From Argopecten irradians (taxonomy: Eukaryota; Mollusca; Bivalvia; Pectinida; Pectinidae), in the NCBI RefSeq assembly GCF_041381155.1, contig NC_091147.1:30353349-30417348 (forward strand): a DNA stretch of 64,000 nt, in the 5' to 3' direction. Under the pieces are notes generated by a model, which worked only from the letters and a program-made list of their open reading frames with translations, made no database searches and was not told the DNA's origin. Position numbers and translations under genes: made by a program. The stretch's first letter is position 1. Every line of letters starts with the position of its first letter. This document shows positions 10,194 to 21,311 of the stretch, piece by piece.

Positions 10194-11504
10194 GATACAC
10201 TCTATGATGTGCAACTATCTTTATATAATGTGCAAACATTTATATAATGAAGATCAAATCCGGCTTATAATATTTGCATAATTTTTCGGCTGATTTCGTC
10301 TTAGTGACAGCACTTTGAATAGTTGTGTAGGATTTTGAAAAGGAAATTATTGCTCTTACCAACGGTAGTAACCGTTTTTGTGAAGATTTACTATAAATAT
10401 GATTTTAACCGCTAAAACTTCATATAGGTGGACTACGTTTTGTTTGTCTCGGGATCTATCCATCCTTCTCAATATATATATCACCATGTAGATTACGATT
10501 TTACCGATTTTTGTATTTAAACTCATAAAACGTCCAAAATAGTCTATGCATGACACTCTGGTGGGTCCAAATTATTGGGTCGCCATCTACATGTAGACAA
10601 TTAATCCTGTGTCTATATTGGATCACCAATATAAGAAAAAAAATTGATTTTGTTTTTAATTTTAGATGTGCTACTATTTTGTTAATTCATATCATGAAAA
10701 TAAAAACAATTAAGAAGCAAACGCTAATTGAATTTTTCGTTTCGGAAAGGTAGTTGGTCTTAAAAGCTGTATATATGTGCCGTAATTTTCATACTTACGA
10801 ATCAAGAGCTTTTTGATATTTTATTCACCATCAACCTTTCGAAAATTACATTTATAAGTATGAATAAGAACTGAAAATGATTTTGACAGTACATATGCGG
10901 TCAGGCTATGAAGCCAAGATGTGGTCTACAATTTCATTTAACATTTTTATAAAGTAATAAGAAATTATAAAGTGAGAACTGCAGGTATGCATTTATCTTA
11001 ACATACATAAGACATAAATTCTGACTTGCAAATAATGTTTACAAGGCATCGTACATGGTTTTCTGACCATTTGAATGATTATCACACCTTAAAAGAACCT
11101 GATGGTTTTCAATAGTTTCTTGAAGAAAAAAATGCATGCCTAGTTACGACACATATAACTTAATTAATCAACACATAAAATCGGGTAATTAATAAAACAA
11201 AATGTTCCCAGCCGTCATACATAAACCATGATATAGGTACATGTATATATTATCCGAATAGCGTATATTGAACTTTGATTCCTAGGCGTGGCAACATTAT
11301 AAGATTTTTCAAATATGTAGATCTGTTACCCTGTTGAGATCAGCCGCTTGATTTTTACACTTCAACTTATCCTAAACATGTTCCCTAACAGGCTTAGTTG
11401 AATTCGGACCAGTTGAGAAGGTGATCGAATTGTTATGTTTAATGGTGATAGACGACAAATAAAAGTGATGTCGATAGGTCACCTGCCTGGGTGACCACCT
11501 TATC

Positions 11505-11600
11505 CTTAATAGTCCGAAGGCCTGTTAATCTGAACGTCCGTTAGTCCGAACGACCGTTAGTCCTAAGGCCCATAAGTCGGAAAGTCTGATAGTCCGATAA
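11505..11600. repeat. Degenerate short-word array (AGTCCGAAGG type)
   Basis: Words of about 14 bases such as TTAGTCCGAACG and TTAGTCCTAAGG recur. An inverted relative (CGGATTAACGGGCCTTC) is at about 12355-12400, so the two may be the ends of an older inner element. Confidence 0.45.
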
Positions 11601-12974
11601 CCGATATAAATGTACAGACTTAATTACAAGACTCAGTAGTAAACTTGCTAAGATATGTGTGTAACTCTAGATTGACATCATCTCTATGTGACCCACGGAT
11701 GATTGCACTGCACTACGCTACAATTATCACAAATGTAACGTAGGGTCACCGACAAAAAACGAAATGAAATTGTGAAAAAAACATAATCTTGCAATACATG
11801 TACGTAAACGTATCCGATATGAAAGAGTGTATATTTACACTGCAATCCTGGTTATTAGTTTCCCTGAAATTGCCATTATGCGAACCATTTTCATCATTGA
11901 AAAAGGAGAGAATAAACAAGTAAAAGGAAGCAGGAAACACAAAAATAAGTCGTGAAATACATATTTCAAACATGTAGGCAGGTTAGAATTGGTGATATAT
12001 ATCATCCATTCATGCAGCCATGTTATCCCTAATGCAATCAAATTGCAGTACACATAAGCTTTACATTAGGCGTATGTTTGTAAGATAATTCATAAAATGT
12101 ATATTTATGTGACATCTTATAAAATGTAAGATATTTTCTATCTCTTTATGATTTTTTTTATTTATAATTTTGATTTATTTTTTATCATGCAATGCTCATT
12201 GAAGAAATCACAACTTGCCGTCCATAGAAGTTTGCAGTTAAATAATTTTAAAGAATTCCCGAAAAATGTATTTATCACAATTTATTGAAAACATGTCAAA
12301 CTATAAATTTACATGAAGTAAAACAACTACATAATTGCAATATTTTCTAATTTTCGGATTAACGGGCCTTCAAACTATTAGGCCTTAGCGGTTCAAGTGA
12401 CCTTAAAATTAACAGATGACGATTACTGCTTACTAATCAGACCATTATTACACGATTATCATATAATAAAACAAATTATTGAAATTCATAGTTCAGAGAA
12501 AAAATACTTTGACAACTCTCGGTAAAGAAATTGCTATCAAATATCTTCATCTAGCTACAACCACATGCACACAATTATTTTCATTAGCAATCCAATATGG
12601 CGAGTGTTATCCATTGTTTGCGCATGTGTAACAGGAAGGCGACAAGTTCGACAACTCGACAACACGACAAGTCGACAACACGACAAGGCGACAACACGAC
12701 AAGTCGACAACTCGACAACACGACAAGTCGACATTTTACCGCGACAACACGAGATTCTGTACGCGCTAATTAGCGTGTTTGAAATGTCGACTTGTCGTGT
12801 TGTCGACTTGTCGTCTTGTCGTGTTGTCGACTTGTCGCGGTTCGAAAACGCGACAAGTCGACATTTTAACTGTTAAATCTCGGGTTGTCACAGTTTGAGA
12901 CCGCGACAACTCGACAAGGCGACAACACGACAAGGCGACAACACAACAACACGAGATGGCCGTAATCAGCCACC

Positions 12975-15190
12975 ACCATAATAAACATAATAGTCGAGGA
13001 TATGCTTATCTAACAACATATGACTTAATCATCACAGGGAAATTTTCCGGATACCATTACTCATATCAACTACATTTTATGGTGTTGTAATTTATAATCT
13101 GTTTTGAAATGTCTTCAATTGAAGTGACGTCTAATAGTAAGTGATACATCACAAAACAAATATTTTGGGATAAACACCCTAGTTTAATCTAAAAAGAAAC
13201 CCAACGATAATTTGGAAATAGATATTAATTTTGATCCCATGAATAAACAATGATCTGCTTCTTTAATGGTACACAAAAGCATGTATATTGAATCCGATCG
13301 CCTTCAAGTCCCTGAACCAGAATTTACATGTGAACAGTTCTGCATGGGTTTTAATGTTTTCCATACAAGGAATTGCAAACCAAGAGTTTTAACGCTTATT
13401 GTTTTATGTCCTCACAGCACCTGACTAAGCGCCGTCCAACAATTTCTGTTTCTTCTGGGGGAAATATCTCCATTTACGGTGTTCAGAAAATGGGAAGAAA
13501 AAAAAAAGGATTTAACACCACGCCGTCCCTTATAAAAGACAGCACTCATTGTAATTATTTTTTTTTTCTACATCAACCAAGTACACTAATTGCTCCAATT
13601 TATTCAACAATTATAAAAAGAAAAAAAATCTTGGCTTGCTGCTAGTGTTTAGCTAATACAGGATACAGTCTCCTGCCTTTTCTTAATAAGGGTGACGATA
13701 AGTGCTTAAAATTAGGAAAAGAATCAGTTTAGTAATTAGGAATCGTTTGTATGAATATTGAATGAAATTCGTTGCCCAAAAGAGTTAACCAACGATTTCC
13801 TTAATTCAAATCAAAATGCCTATGGAACATAACGAAAGCAAGAACATAAATTAAAGAATTAATACTAAAAAGAAATAGTTATGTTTACCCCAACACGATA
13901 ACAAAAAATAAACAATTAAATCTCAATTATTGGAGATTCCCTAATGCGAGATTAATGGACCAGCGACTGTGTAACTGGGACATAGAGAGAGACATTAACA
14001 GTCGGAGAGTCAACTCACATGACAAGACTTGAAAGTTGTTTCCAGAAACATAGATGCACAACAAATCCAACATGAGACCAAACCTATCTTATTGATCAAT
14101 CTGTCGGGTCTTTAGTTAAATACAAAAGAGCCAAGAGCAAGACATTTTCCTGTTTCTCCATAAACTTTCATTGGTCCATCACTCGGGGGGCCGTCTTATT
14201 AGAAAGCGATGTTCATAAAATAGTAACCCCCAGTAACATCTCTGCAAGTTTTTATACTTCTTGCGGTTAAGATATGTTTTCAATGTTATAACACAGGCAG
14301 GAGGAAGACGATAAATATAATATATATCACTAACTTATACTTATTATTAAGTGAAAATGAAAGATCGTTATTAAATATTGAATAGTATCCATTAATCAAA
14401 AATCAGTCCCATTGTTACTTAAACACTCTTAATTGCATTAACGCAATAATAGATCAAGTCAAAGTTTCGATTATCCAGCAAAGCCTTAAACTGCAATTGA
14501 GAGTCGATACCATTATACCCCCATCCAATAGGTTCTCCAACATAGACATGATATAATTATCTATCGTGATAGTGCTCTAGCCAGGATTTTGTTTTTAATA
14601 ATAGATAAGAGATTATAGTGTTTCCGCGTTCCAGATCCACTACAATTTCACTTAGGATCCTGGAATGAGGCATAAGTACGTCAATAGCAAATACCGACAC
14701 CCCAATTGGTCTGATTACCTTTGCCTGTCGGATGTCGGTACAATGGATAAGTCGGAGATAATGACGTACATTTTATATGCATAAATGACCATCCCACATG
14801 TCATTATCAATTTCCATTAAGGAAATGTCCATCCTATTAACACCCTAGACCGAGGTCAGATGTATGAAAAATTGTTCACGTCCTAACTGTATACCGTTAG
14901 TCATTTATTTAAAAAAAATACAGTAAACCCAACTGGGTGCAATACTGAGTTCAAATCCCTACAGAGATTGGAGAGTGTTACGTAAAATAATTCTCCAATA
15001 GTATTCGCTTATTAAAAATCTGAATTTGAATGTAAAGATTCACGCTGGACCTCCAATTGTGTAAGGAGCTACCTGATGTGAGCACGTAGCAGCAATATCA
15101 TGTAGCATAGCTCAAAATAACTTTTGATACACAGAGAAATGGAGTTCGTCCCTTAAGAAGCAAACGGACATAGTTTACGTGGTAGGCCGG
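12975..15190. other. Intergenic stretch without recognised gene
   Basis: AT-rich sequence with homopolymer runs (for example near 13495 and 13560). The longest open frames are short, low in complexity and unlike known proteins. I see no repeat array. Confidence 0.5.
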
Positions 15191-15223
15191 GATCTAGGGG
15201 GGGTCTACGTGCACCCCCCCCAC

Positions 15224-18200
15224 AACTTAACGAACCAAGGTTTTTCTGAAGCCTTATGACCCACTGATAACGAAATCGAGAGGTAACATTGTATAAACTG
15301 GGATGAACTTCCGGTTATGACGTCATCAAGATGGCCGCCATCTCGTATTTCACTAAAGATTGAAAAATAGTCATAACATTGACATTTTTCAACCGAAGAA
15401 GACAAATGAGGCATCAAAATGACCACAATAGAACAACAAATACATATCAGGACCATATATTCCAATATATGTAGCTATTTCTACGCAGGAAATGAAAAAA
15501 TCGGATTTTAAGCTCAAAAAATGGTAATTTTTTAGCAAATTTTTCATATTTGGCTTGACGCAGCAAAAATGTTTGTCAACAGCAAACTATTATTTCTAAT
15601 CAGTTATTTGACCTCTTATCAATCAGTAAAAACAACACCAACAAAAAAACAATGTTAACATTGTATAAGCTCCGGTTATGACGTCATCAAGATGGCCGCC
15701 ATCTCGAATTTCACTAACAATTGAAAAATAGTCATAGCATTAACATTTTTCAACCGAAGTAGACAAATGAGGTATCAAAATGATCATAATAGAACATCAA
15801 ATTCATATCGGGACCATGTAATCTAATATATGTAGTGATTTCTACGCAGGAAATGAAAAAATAGGATTTTAAGCTCAAAAATGATAATTTTTTAGCAAAT
15901 TTTTCATATTTGGCTTTACGCAGCTATAATTGTTTCCCAACAAGAAACTATTATTCGTAAACAGTTATTTGACCTCTAATCACTCAGTAAAACAATAAAA
16001 TATATATAGAGATACAAAAAAGAATTATTGTTATACCATCATTAAGTTTACAAAACATCACTGGGTGCGTATACTGGGTATATGCTATTTTTCTAACTCC
16101 AAACCGCTGACACTACAGTTTCCTGGTGTATTACAAGTTCCTTAAGTAAGTTTGACTATTGACGATTTATAAGTAGGAAACATGAATGTAAAGTTGACAG
16201 AATATCTAGCCTCGGGTAGGACAAGTCACAGTTTCGTTTATTTCCTATGCATATTATTAGCAAAATGTCAGATAGTTACCACAATGTCACATATTTCTTT
16301 CACTGGTTCTCAATTATAACCATTATCATTGTGCATGCTTTCCCACCTCACTGCACTATCCTCTGACGTGACTCGGCATGTCTGGTAGCTGGTACATGCA
16401 GTCCAAATCAGAGTAATCGAGATATCAGTATCTAATTCGTCGAAAGCCAGAGCGTCGTCTTCGATGTCGATGAGATGATGTGACACTACATTACCAGTGG
16501 TGTTCTAGCCTGTCATCTTTCATGGCCCATCCATGGCCAGAGTTTATATCAGGAACAACAGGTTCAGGGATGTGGGATTTCCTTCAGATTCTAACATATC
16601 GTATATGCTGTTTCAGACTTCTCAGGAAATTACACCAGATCCAGATTCTTCGAATGGTGGAATGATTCAAGCACCATTCATCAACCTTGTGGACACTCGT
16701 GCGACTATAGATGGCACAGTTGATATCCTCGAGGTCTTTAATGAGGTCATTAATGTTAAATGTTTTTCATTGGTCAGACTTTCCCATGTCCCTTGAAGGT
16801 ACTGGTTGTGTCGCATCTGGTGTATGCGTGGATACACCATTGAAAACTCTCCAGAAAAAAGTTTTCTACAGTGCTCTCCAGACTTGGCAAAGAGAGGAAC
16901 TTCACTGTAGACCTCATTTATGACCTCAAATAATTCACCTGTGTCATCTATGGTCACTGAGGGTTCACAAGAATGAGGAATTGTGCTTCATACGAATTAA
17001 GGAGATGCAACTCAACCCTTCGCAGAATGTGGCTCTGGTGTCTTTTCCATCCTACCGGAGAGGTCTGGAACATCATATACGATATGTGAATCACTAGGTT
17101 GAAAAACAGGATGAGCTCCAACATCCGCGAACCCGATGTTCTTGATGTTACCTCTGGCCATGGACGGTTGAGAAGTTAGAACCACGATGGTAAACCGGTA
17201 ATGTAATGTCACATCAGCTCATCAGCTCATCGACACTCTGGCGAGAAAGCACGCACAAAGATAATGCTTATCATTAAGAACTATTGAAAGAAATATGTGA
17301 TACTGCAGTAACCATCTGACATTTCCTTACGTTACACACAGACAAATAAAGTTAACAGTGGATGCGCTATTTCTAAAAGAAACAAATTTCGGAAAGTGTC
17401 GTGGTATTAACGGAAACAAATGCTTTCTTCAGTTTTAATTTGATACCCTATTAGTTGGCGTTGTGCAGTAAAAATTCATTTTGAGACGCTACTAGTCTAC
17501 AAACTTTCGAACACGAAAATGGATTTTGTTAGGAAATTGTCAAGTCCCACTTAGATATTAAGCCACCTTAAAATTCAAATGTGTTAAGATATGGATCGTC
17601 AATTGCCAATGTTATCTTCAGGAAGTTCTAAGACATCCGGAAACTGTAGTGTCAGCGGTTTGGAAAAAACAGCAATCATGTACCCTGTATACGCACCCGG
17701 TGATGTTTTGTAAACCAAATGATGGTATAACAATCATTTCTCTTTTGAATTTCTATATATTTTTGTTGTTGTTGTTTTTACTAATTGATAAGAGGTCAAA
17801 TAACTGATTACGAATAATAGTTTCTTGTTGGGAAACAATTATAGCTGCGTAAAGCCAAATATGAAAAATTTGCTAAAAAATTATCATTTTTGAGCTTAAA
17901 ATCCTATTTTTTCATTTCCTGCGTAGAAATCACTACATATATTGGATTATATGGTCCCGATATGAATTTGATGTTCTATTATGATCATTTTGATACCTCA
18001 TTTGTCTACTTCGGTTGAAAAATGTTAATGCTATGACTATTTTTCAATTGTTAGTGAAATTCGAGATGGCGGCCATCTTGATGACGTCATAACCGGAGCT
18101 TATACAATGTTAACATTGTTTTTTTGTTGGTGTTGTTTTTACTGATTGATAAGAGGTCAAATAACTGATTAGAAATAATAGTTTGCTGTTGACAAACATT

Positions 18201-18544
18201 TTTGCTGCGTCAAGCCAAATATGAAAAATTTGCTAAAAAATTACCATTTTTGAGCTTAAAATCCGATTTTTTCATTTCCTGCGTAGAAATAACTACATAT
18301 ATTGGAATATATGGTCCTGATATGTATTTGTTGTTCTATTGTGGTCATTTTGATGCCTCATTTGTCTTCTTCGGTTGAAAAATGTCAATGTTATGACTAT
18401 TTTTCAATCTTTAGTGAAAATACGAGATGGCGGCCATCTTGATGACGTCATAACCGGAAGTTCATCCCAGTTTATACAATGTTACCTCTCGATTTCGTTA
18501 TCAGTGGGTCATAAGGCTTCAGAAAAACCTTGGTTCGTTAAGTT
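15224..18544. repeat. 3.3-kb imperfect palindrome
   Basis: AACTTAACGAACCAAGG at 15224 returns inverted ending at 18544. The outer arms (about 15224-16150 and 17600-18544) match closely, and each holds two tandem copies of a roughly 370-base block with TTATGACGTCATCAAGATGG. The inner arms (about 16450-16750 and 16900-17230) match less well. The middle near 16.75-16.92 kb is unpaired. It could be an inverted gene duplication carried along with a repeat, or a foldback element. Confidence 0.85.
16533..17212. pseudogene. Inverted pair of related coding remnants
   Basis: On the plus strand from 16533 the frame begins MARVYIRNNRFRDVGFP, and on the minus strand from about 17160 MARGNIKNIGFADVGAHP. 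A second pair is TIDGTVDILEVFNEV (plus, about 16700) and TIDDTGELFEVINEVYSEV (minus, about 16955). Two peptides conserved on opposite strands suggest two exons of one gene, duplicated head to head. The minus copy keeps tyrosine motifs (HIVYDVPDL, EVYSEVPLF) of the kind bound by SH2 domains; the plus copy has lost them. I do not recognise the gene. Neither copy forms a full open frame, so both may be broken or be fragments of spliced genes. Confidence 0.5.
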
Positions 18545-18690
18545 GCTACTACCTTTCCGGAACAAGATATGAATGTTTATTAAAATTAGGACGACACCGG
18601 AAATTGGCGAGAAACGTAATAAGACCAGAATTATAAATACATGTATAGCGTCCCTGATGTAGAAAACCATGTCATGGATGTAAATTTAAG

Positions 18691-18840
18691 TATTGATTTT
18701 CATTTTCATTGCAAATACGTTAGTATGAACGGAGTTGGCAACGAACATATTCTTAATGGAGCACTAACGCGCTCCATAGACAATGTTCGTTGCCAACTAC
18801 GTTCATACTTCTGTATTCGCAATGTAAATGCAGATCAATC
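18691..18840. repeat. 150-bp imperfect palindrome
   Basis: Arms of about 65 bases with several mismatches surround the core GGAGCACTAACGCGCTCC (18758-18775). The inner arm GAGTTGGCAACGAACAT pairs almost exactly. The core resembles that of the palindrome at 772-789 (complement: GCGC, GTTA, GTGC). An open frame across it is only a consequence of the palindrome. Confidence 0.85.
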
Positions 18841-18999
18841 CTTATGTTCTCCGCCGCTCGTTGTAGAAACTGCCGATGAAATCAGCCGTCAAAGTTATTA
18901 AATATACGATGTGTTTTTAATTAAAAACAATTGAGGTACTACAATAAGGTTTCAGTAAATTAAAATTGATTTTAAAAAAAAAAACACTTGCTAAAGCTC

Positions 19000-19215
19000 G
19001 TGTCTAATGTAACTGGACTTACTCGTGTGGAATAAATTCCATAACCAACGATCGACCACTCTATCTCTCATATAGCCTCTGTTTATATCCCACTTCTGAT
19101 TAACTCCGCCGTAGCCGTCCCAAGCCCTTGTTGTGAAAGGAGGAGGGGAGGTCTCGAGTAGGGGTTGTAACCTAAATCTTGACCTAAAACATCCAATCAA
19201 ACCAAACCAAACCAC
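19000..19215 (+). mobile_element. Possible retroposon tail with (CAAAC)n
   Basis: A G/C-richer stretch including CCGCCGTAGCCGTCCCAAGC leads into ATCCAATCAAACCAAACC, a tail type seen on molluscan SINEs. There is no A box or B box that I can see, so it is at most a 3' fragment. Confidence 0.35.
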
Positions 19216-19229
19216 TTCTGATACATTTG

Positions 19230-20560
19230 AAATATTTCTCTTTATCTATTCTCTATTACGGTTCTTTTTTTCTTCTAAAACTTCTGACACCATTCGATAA
19301 TTAAGTTCTTGAATGTGAATAAACAACATACACCGTCAAATAAAGTTCATTCACTTTTAGTTAAGTAATCATTATTCATAGTACTTGCCAATAATCAAAC
19401 AGCTTTTAGGTGAGTTAGCCTACATAGAATCTGAATTAATAACTATCTAAACACTTGAGGCGGTACTTACTGAATAATTCTTGAATGATAACGACATATC
19501 ATTCAATTTGGACTTCCAAGTGTCCTTGGAAAAGGCCAAAAGACCAACTTTGAGCAACCATATTATCTCAGGTAGTGAAAGTAAAATGTTTTACTTTTAA
19601 AGCCTTTAATAAGTTTTATTTAAAAAGATTCCACCAAAATGAGTATCAATGGTATTGTTAATAATAACAATTTTTTTATCTTAAAAAATCCAACAAAAGC
19701 ATATATGGCTGTTGCAAGGACATAATTATGCAATGTTCATGCTGTCATACTTTTTCCCTGTGTTGATTTAAACTTATGTTTTTGGAAATCTGTGCTGTCC
19801 TTATAACGTTCTTGTCGTACATTAGTTTTCTGGTATCTCGTGATAATCATGTAAGTTTATATTTGGCTTCAAAGTTGGCAAATTATGTAAATATCCCTAT
19901 TTTTCTGATTTTTTGGGGGTCAAGTAAAACACTTTCCCAAATTTTTATTTGTGGCGACTTTTTTTCTTGTATAAAGAAAAAATTCTGTTGCAATTATTTA
20001 TCTTTACTGGACTATATCGACTTCTTTTTATTTCAATGACAAGTCGTAATTATAAAATCGACATGGTCTAAAATCTTTGATACAAACGACTTTTCTAAGT
20101 CGCCTATCGATTTGTATCTGTACAAGTCGACAAAGAAATGTCGACATGACGTCAATCATAAGGGATATGTATGGAAGCGTATATTGGTCACCTGTTGTAA
20201 AGTTAATAACAAGAAGTAGCATTGTAGACAAGTCTACTTTCCGAATTAGATATGACCTTGACGCATTAACATTTTACGACTTGTCGATATTTATGTCAAC
20301 AAACCGACTTTTACATTTGCAAAAGTTGAGAAAAAAAATGACATCAACTTCTTCAACATTCTCAAATTCCGACGTTGAACTAGAAATACCAATTTTACGT
20401 TGTTCCGTCCAGCCTAATTAATTTCACATGTTGACAAAAGAGAATGTGTCGTTACAGTTTTTAAAACAAGTCGTTTTATTTTAATATTGTCTTTCTAACT
20501 TGTTGATAAAAAGACAACTTGAAAATCATTTACTTGTTGAGTTGTTTCTAACGTAGCACA
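19230..20560. other. Intergenic stretch; weak short-word repeats
   Basis: AT-rich. Between about 20040 and 20520 words such as CGACTTGTC, ACAAGTCG and ACAACTTG recur at irregular distances, with frames that look protein-like by chance. I see no supportable gene. Confidence 0.4.
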
Positions 20561-20579
20561 GTTATTTATCTACGGTTTG

Positions 20580-21075
20580 TCACGAAGAAAGTGAGCTTAT
20601 GCACCACAGAGATCATTATAGAGGCGTGAACAGTTTCCTGGTTTCTCTGGTTGAGGAAGGTCCAGTGGTAACCAAAGGATCGAAAGGTTATGTGGAACAT
20701 TTCGCCTCTCTTTCACCGACTTTTGGAAAGCAAAATTTGAGGGCATGAAGGACATGGGTATATTTGATGAAGGCAATGTACTTCATATTGAATATATTAG
20801 GTACTGAATACAATTCAGAACCAGCTGGATGTGTTTATGCAAACCTGGAACTCGCATCGAATAAGATCACAACGTGACGTATTGCTCAGAGGAAACAGTT
20901 GATAAACTAATGGACGAATTTACTGAAAAATTGCCAACACATGGTTGTTCTTATGATTTAAGAATAGTTTTGCAACATTTAAGTGGTATGCATCCAGACC
21001 AAATTCCCATTATTGAAAGCATGGAAGATGCTGATGAAATGTTTACAGCACTGGTACACTCTTGCCGACATTGAC
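20580..21075 (+). pseudogene. Decayed integrase-core-like fragment
   Basis: In shifting frames one reads KFEGMKDMGIFDEGNVLHIEY, then LDVFMQTWNSHRIRSQRD, then a 66-residue open piece at 20874-21074. The middle part resembles the conserved TWNSHRIR segment at the C-terminal end of a family of animal proteins with a retroviral-type integrase core. The catalytic D,D,E region is not present. Frame changes at about 20800 and 20880 show that it is dead. Assignment rests on one motif only. Confidence 0.4.
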
Positions 21076-21311
21076 ACATTCATATCATGAATATTGTGGG
21101 ACACCCTTCAAGCCTTGACGTTATTCGTCTGATCGTGAAGAGCGTACATGTATGTGCAAGAAAAAAATCTACATAACTTTTCATTTCAAATTGGTAAATT
21201 TATGATATGACCGTGTGCTCGTTTTTTCGCAATGTCCAATAGAAAAACACAAGTCATAAATCTCATTTTTAGTCGATATTTACAAAATATATAGGCAAAA
21301 AAACTTTTATA

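Larger units (their letters stand above)
8116..12974. mobile_element. 4.9-kb foldback element with word-built terminal repeats
   Basis: The sequence starting GGTGGCTGATTACGG at 8116 returns inverted, ending at 12974. The inverted repeats cover about 8116-8456 and 12617-12974. They consist of 8-bp words GTCGNNTT (NN mostly TG, AC, AG or CC) in both orientations, plus smaller hairpins and the core CGCTAATTAGCG. The 4.2-kb interior has no gene I can recognise and is AT-rich, so this looks non-autonomous. I could not find a convincing target duplication. The left end lies inside the capsid gene. Superfamily is unknown. Confidence 0.8.

Noticed and set aside
12565-12876. Open frame of 103 codons across the GTCGNNTT word array
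   Set aside because: Its protein is only the translated repeat (QLDNTTSRQH type). No start context or family supports a gene.
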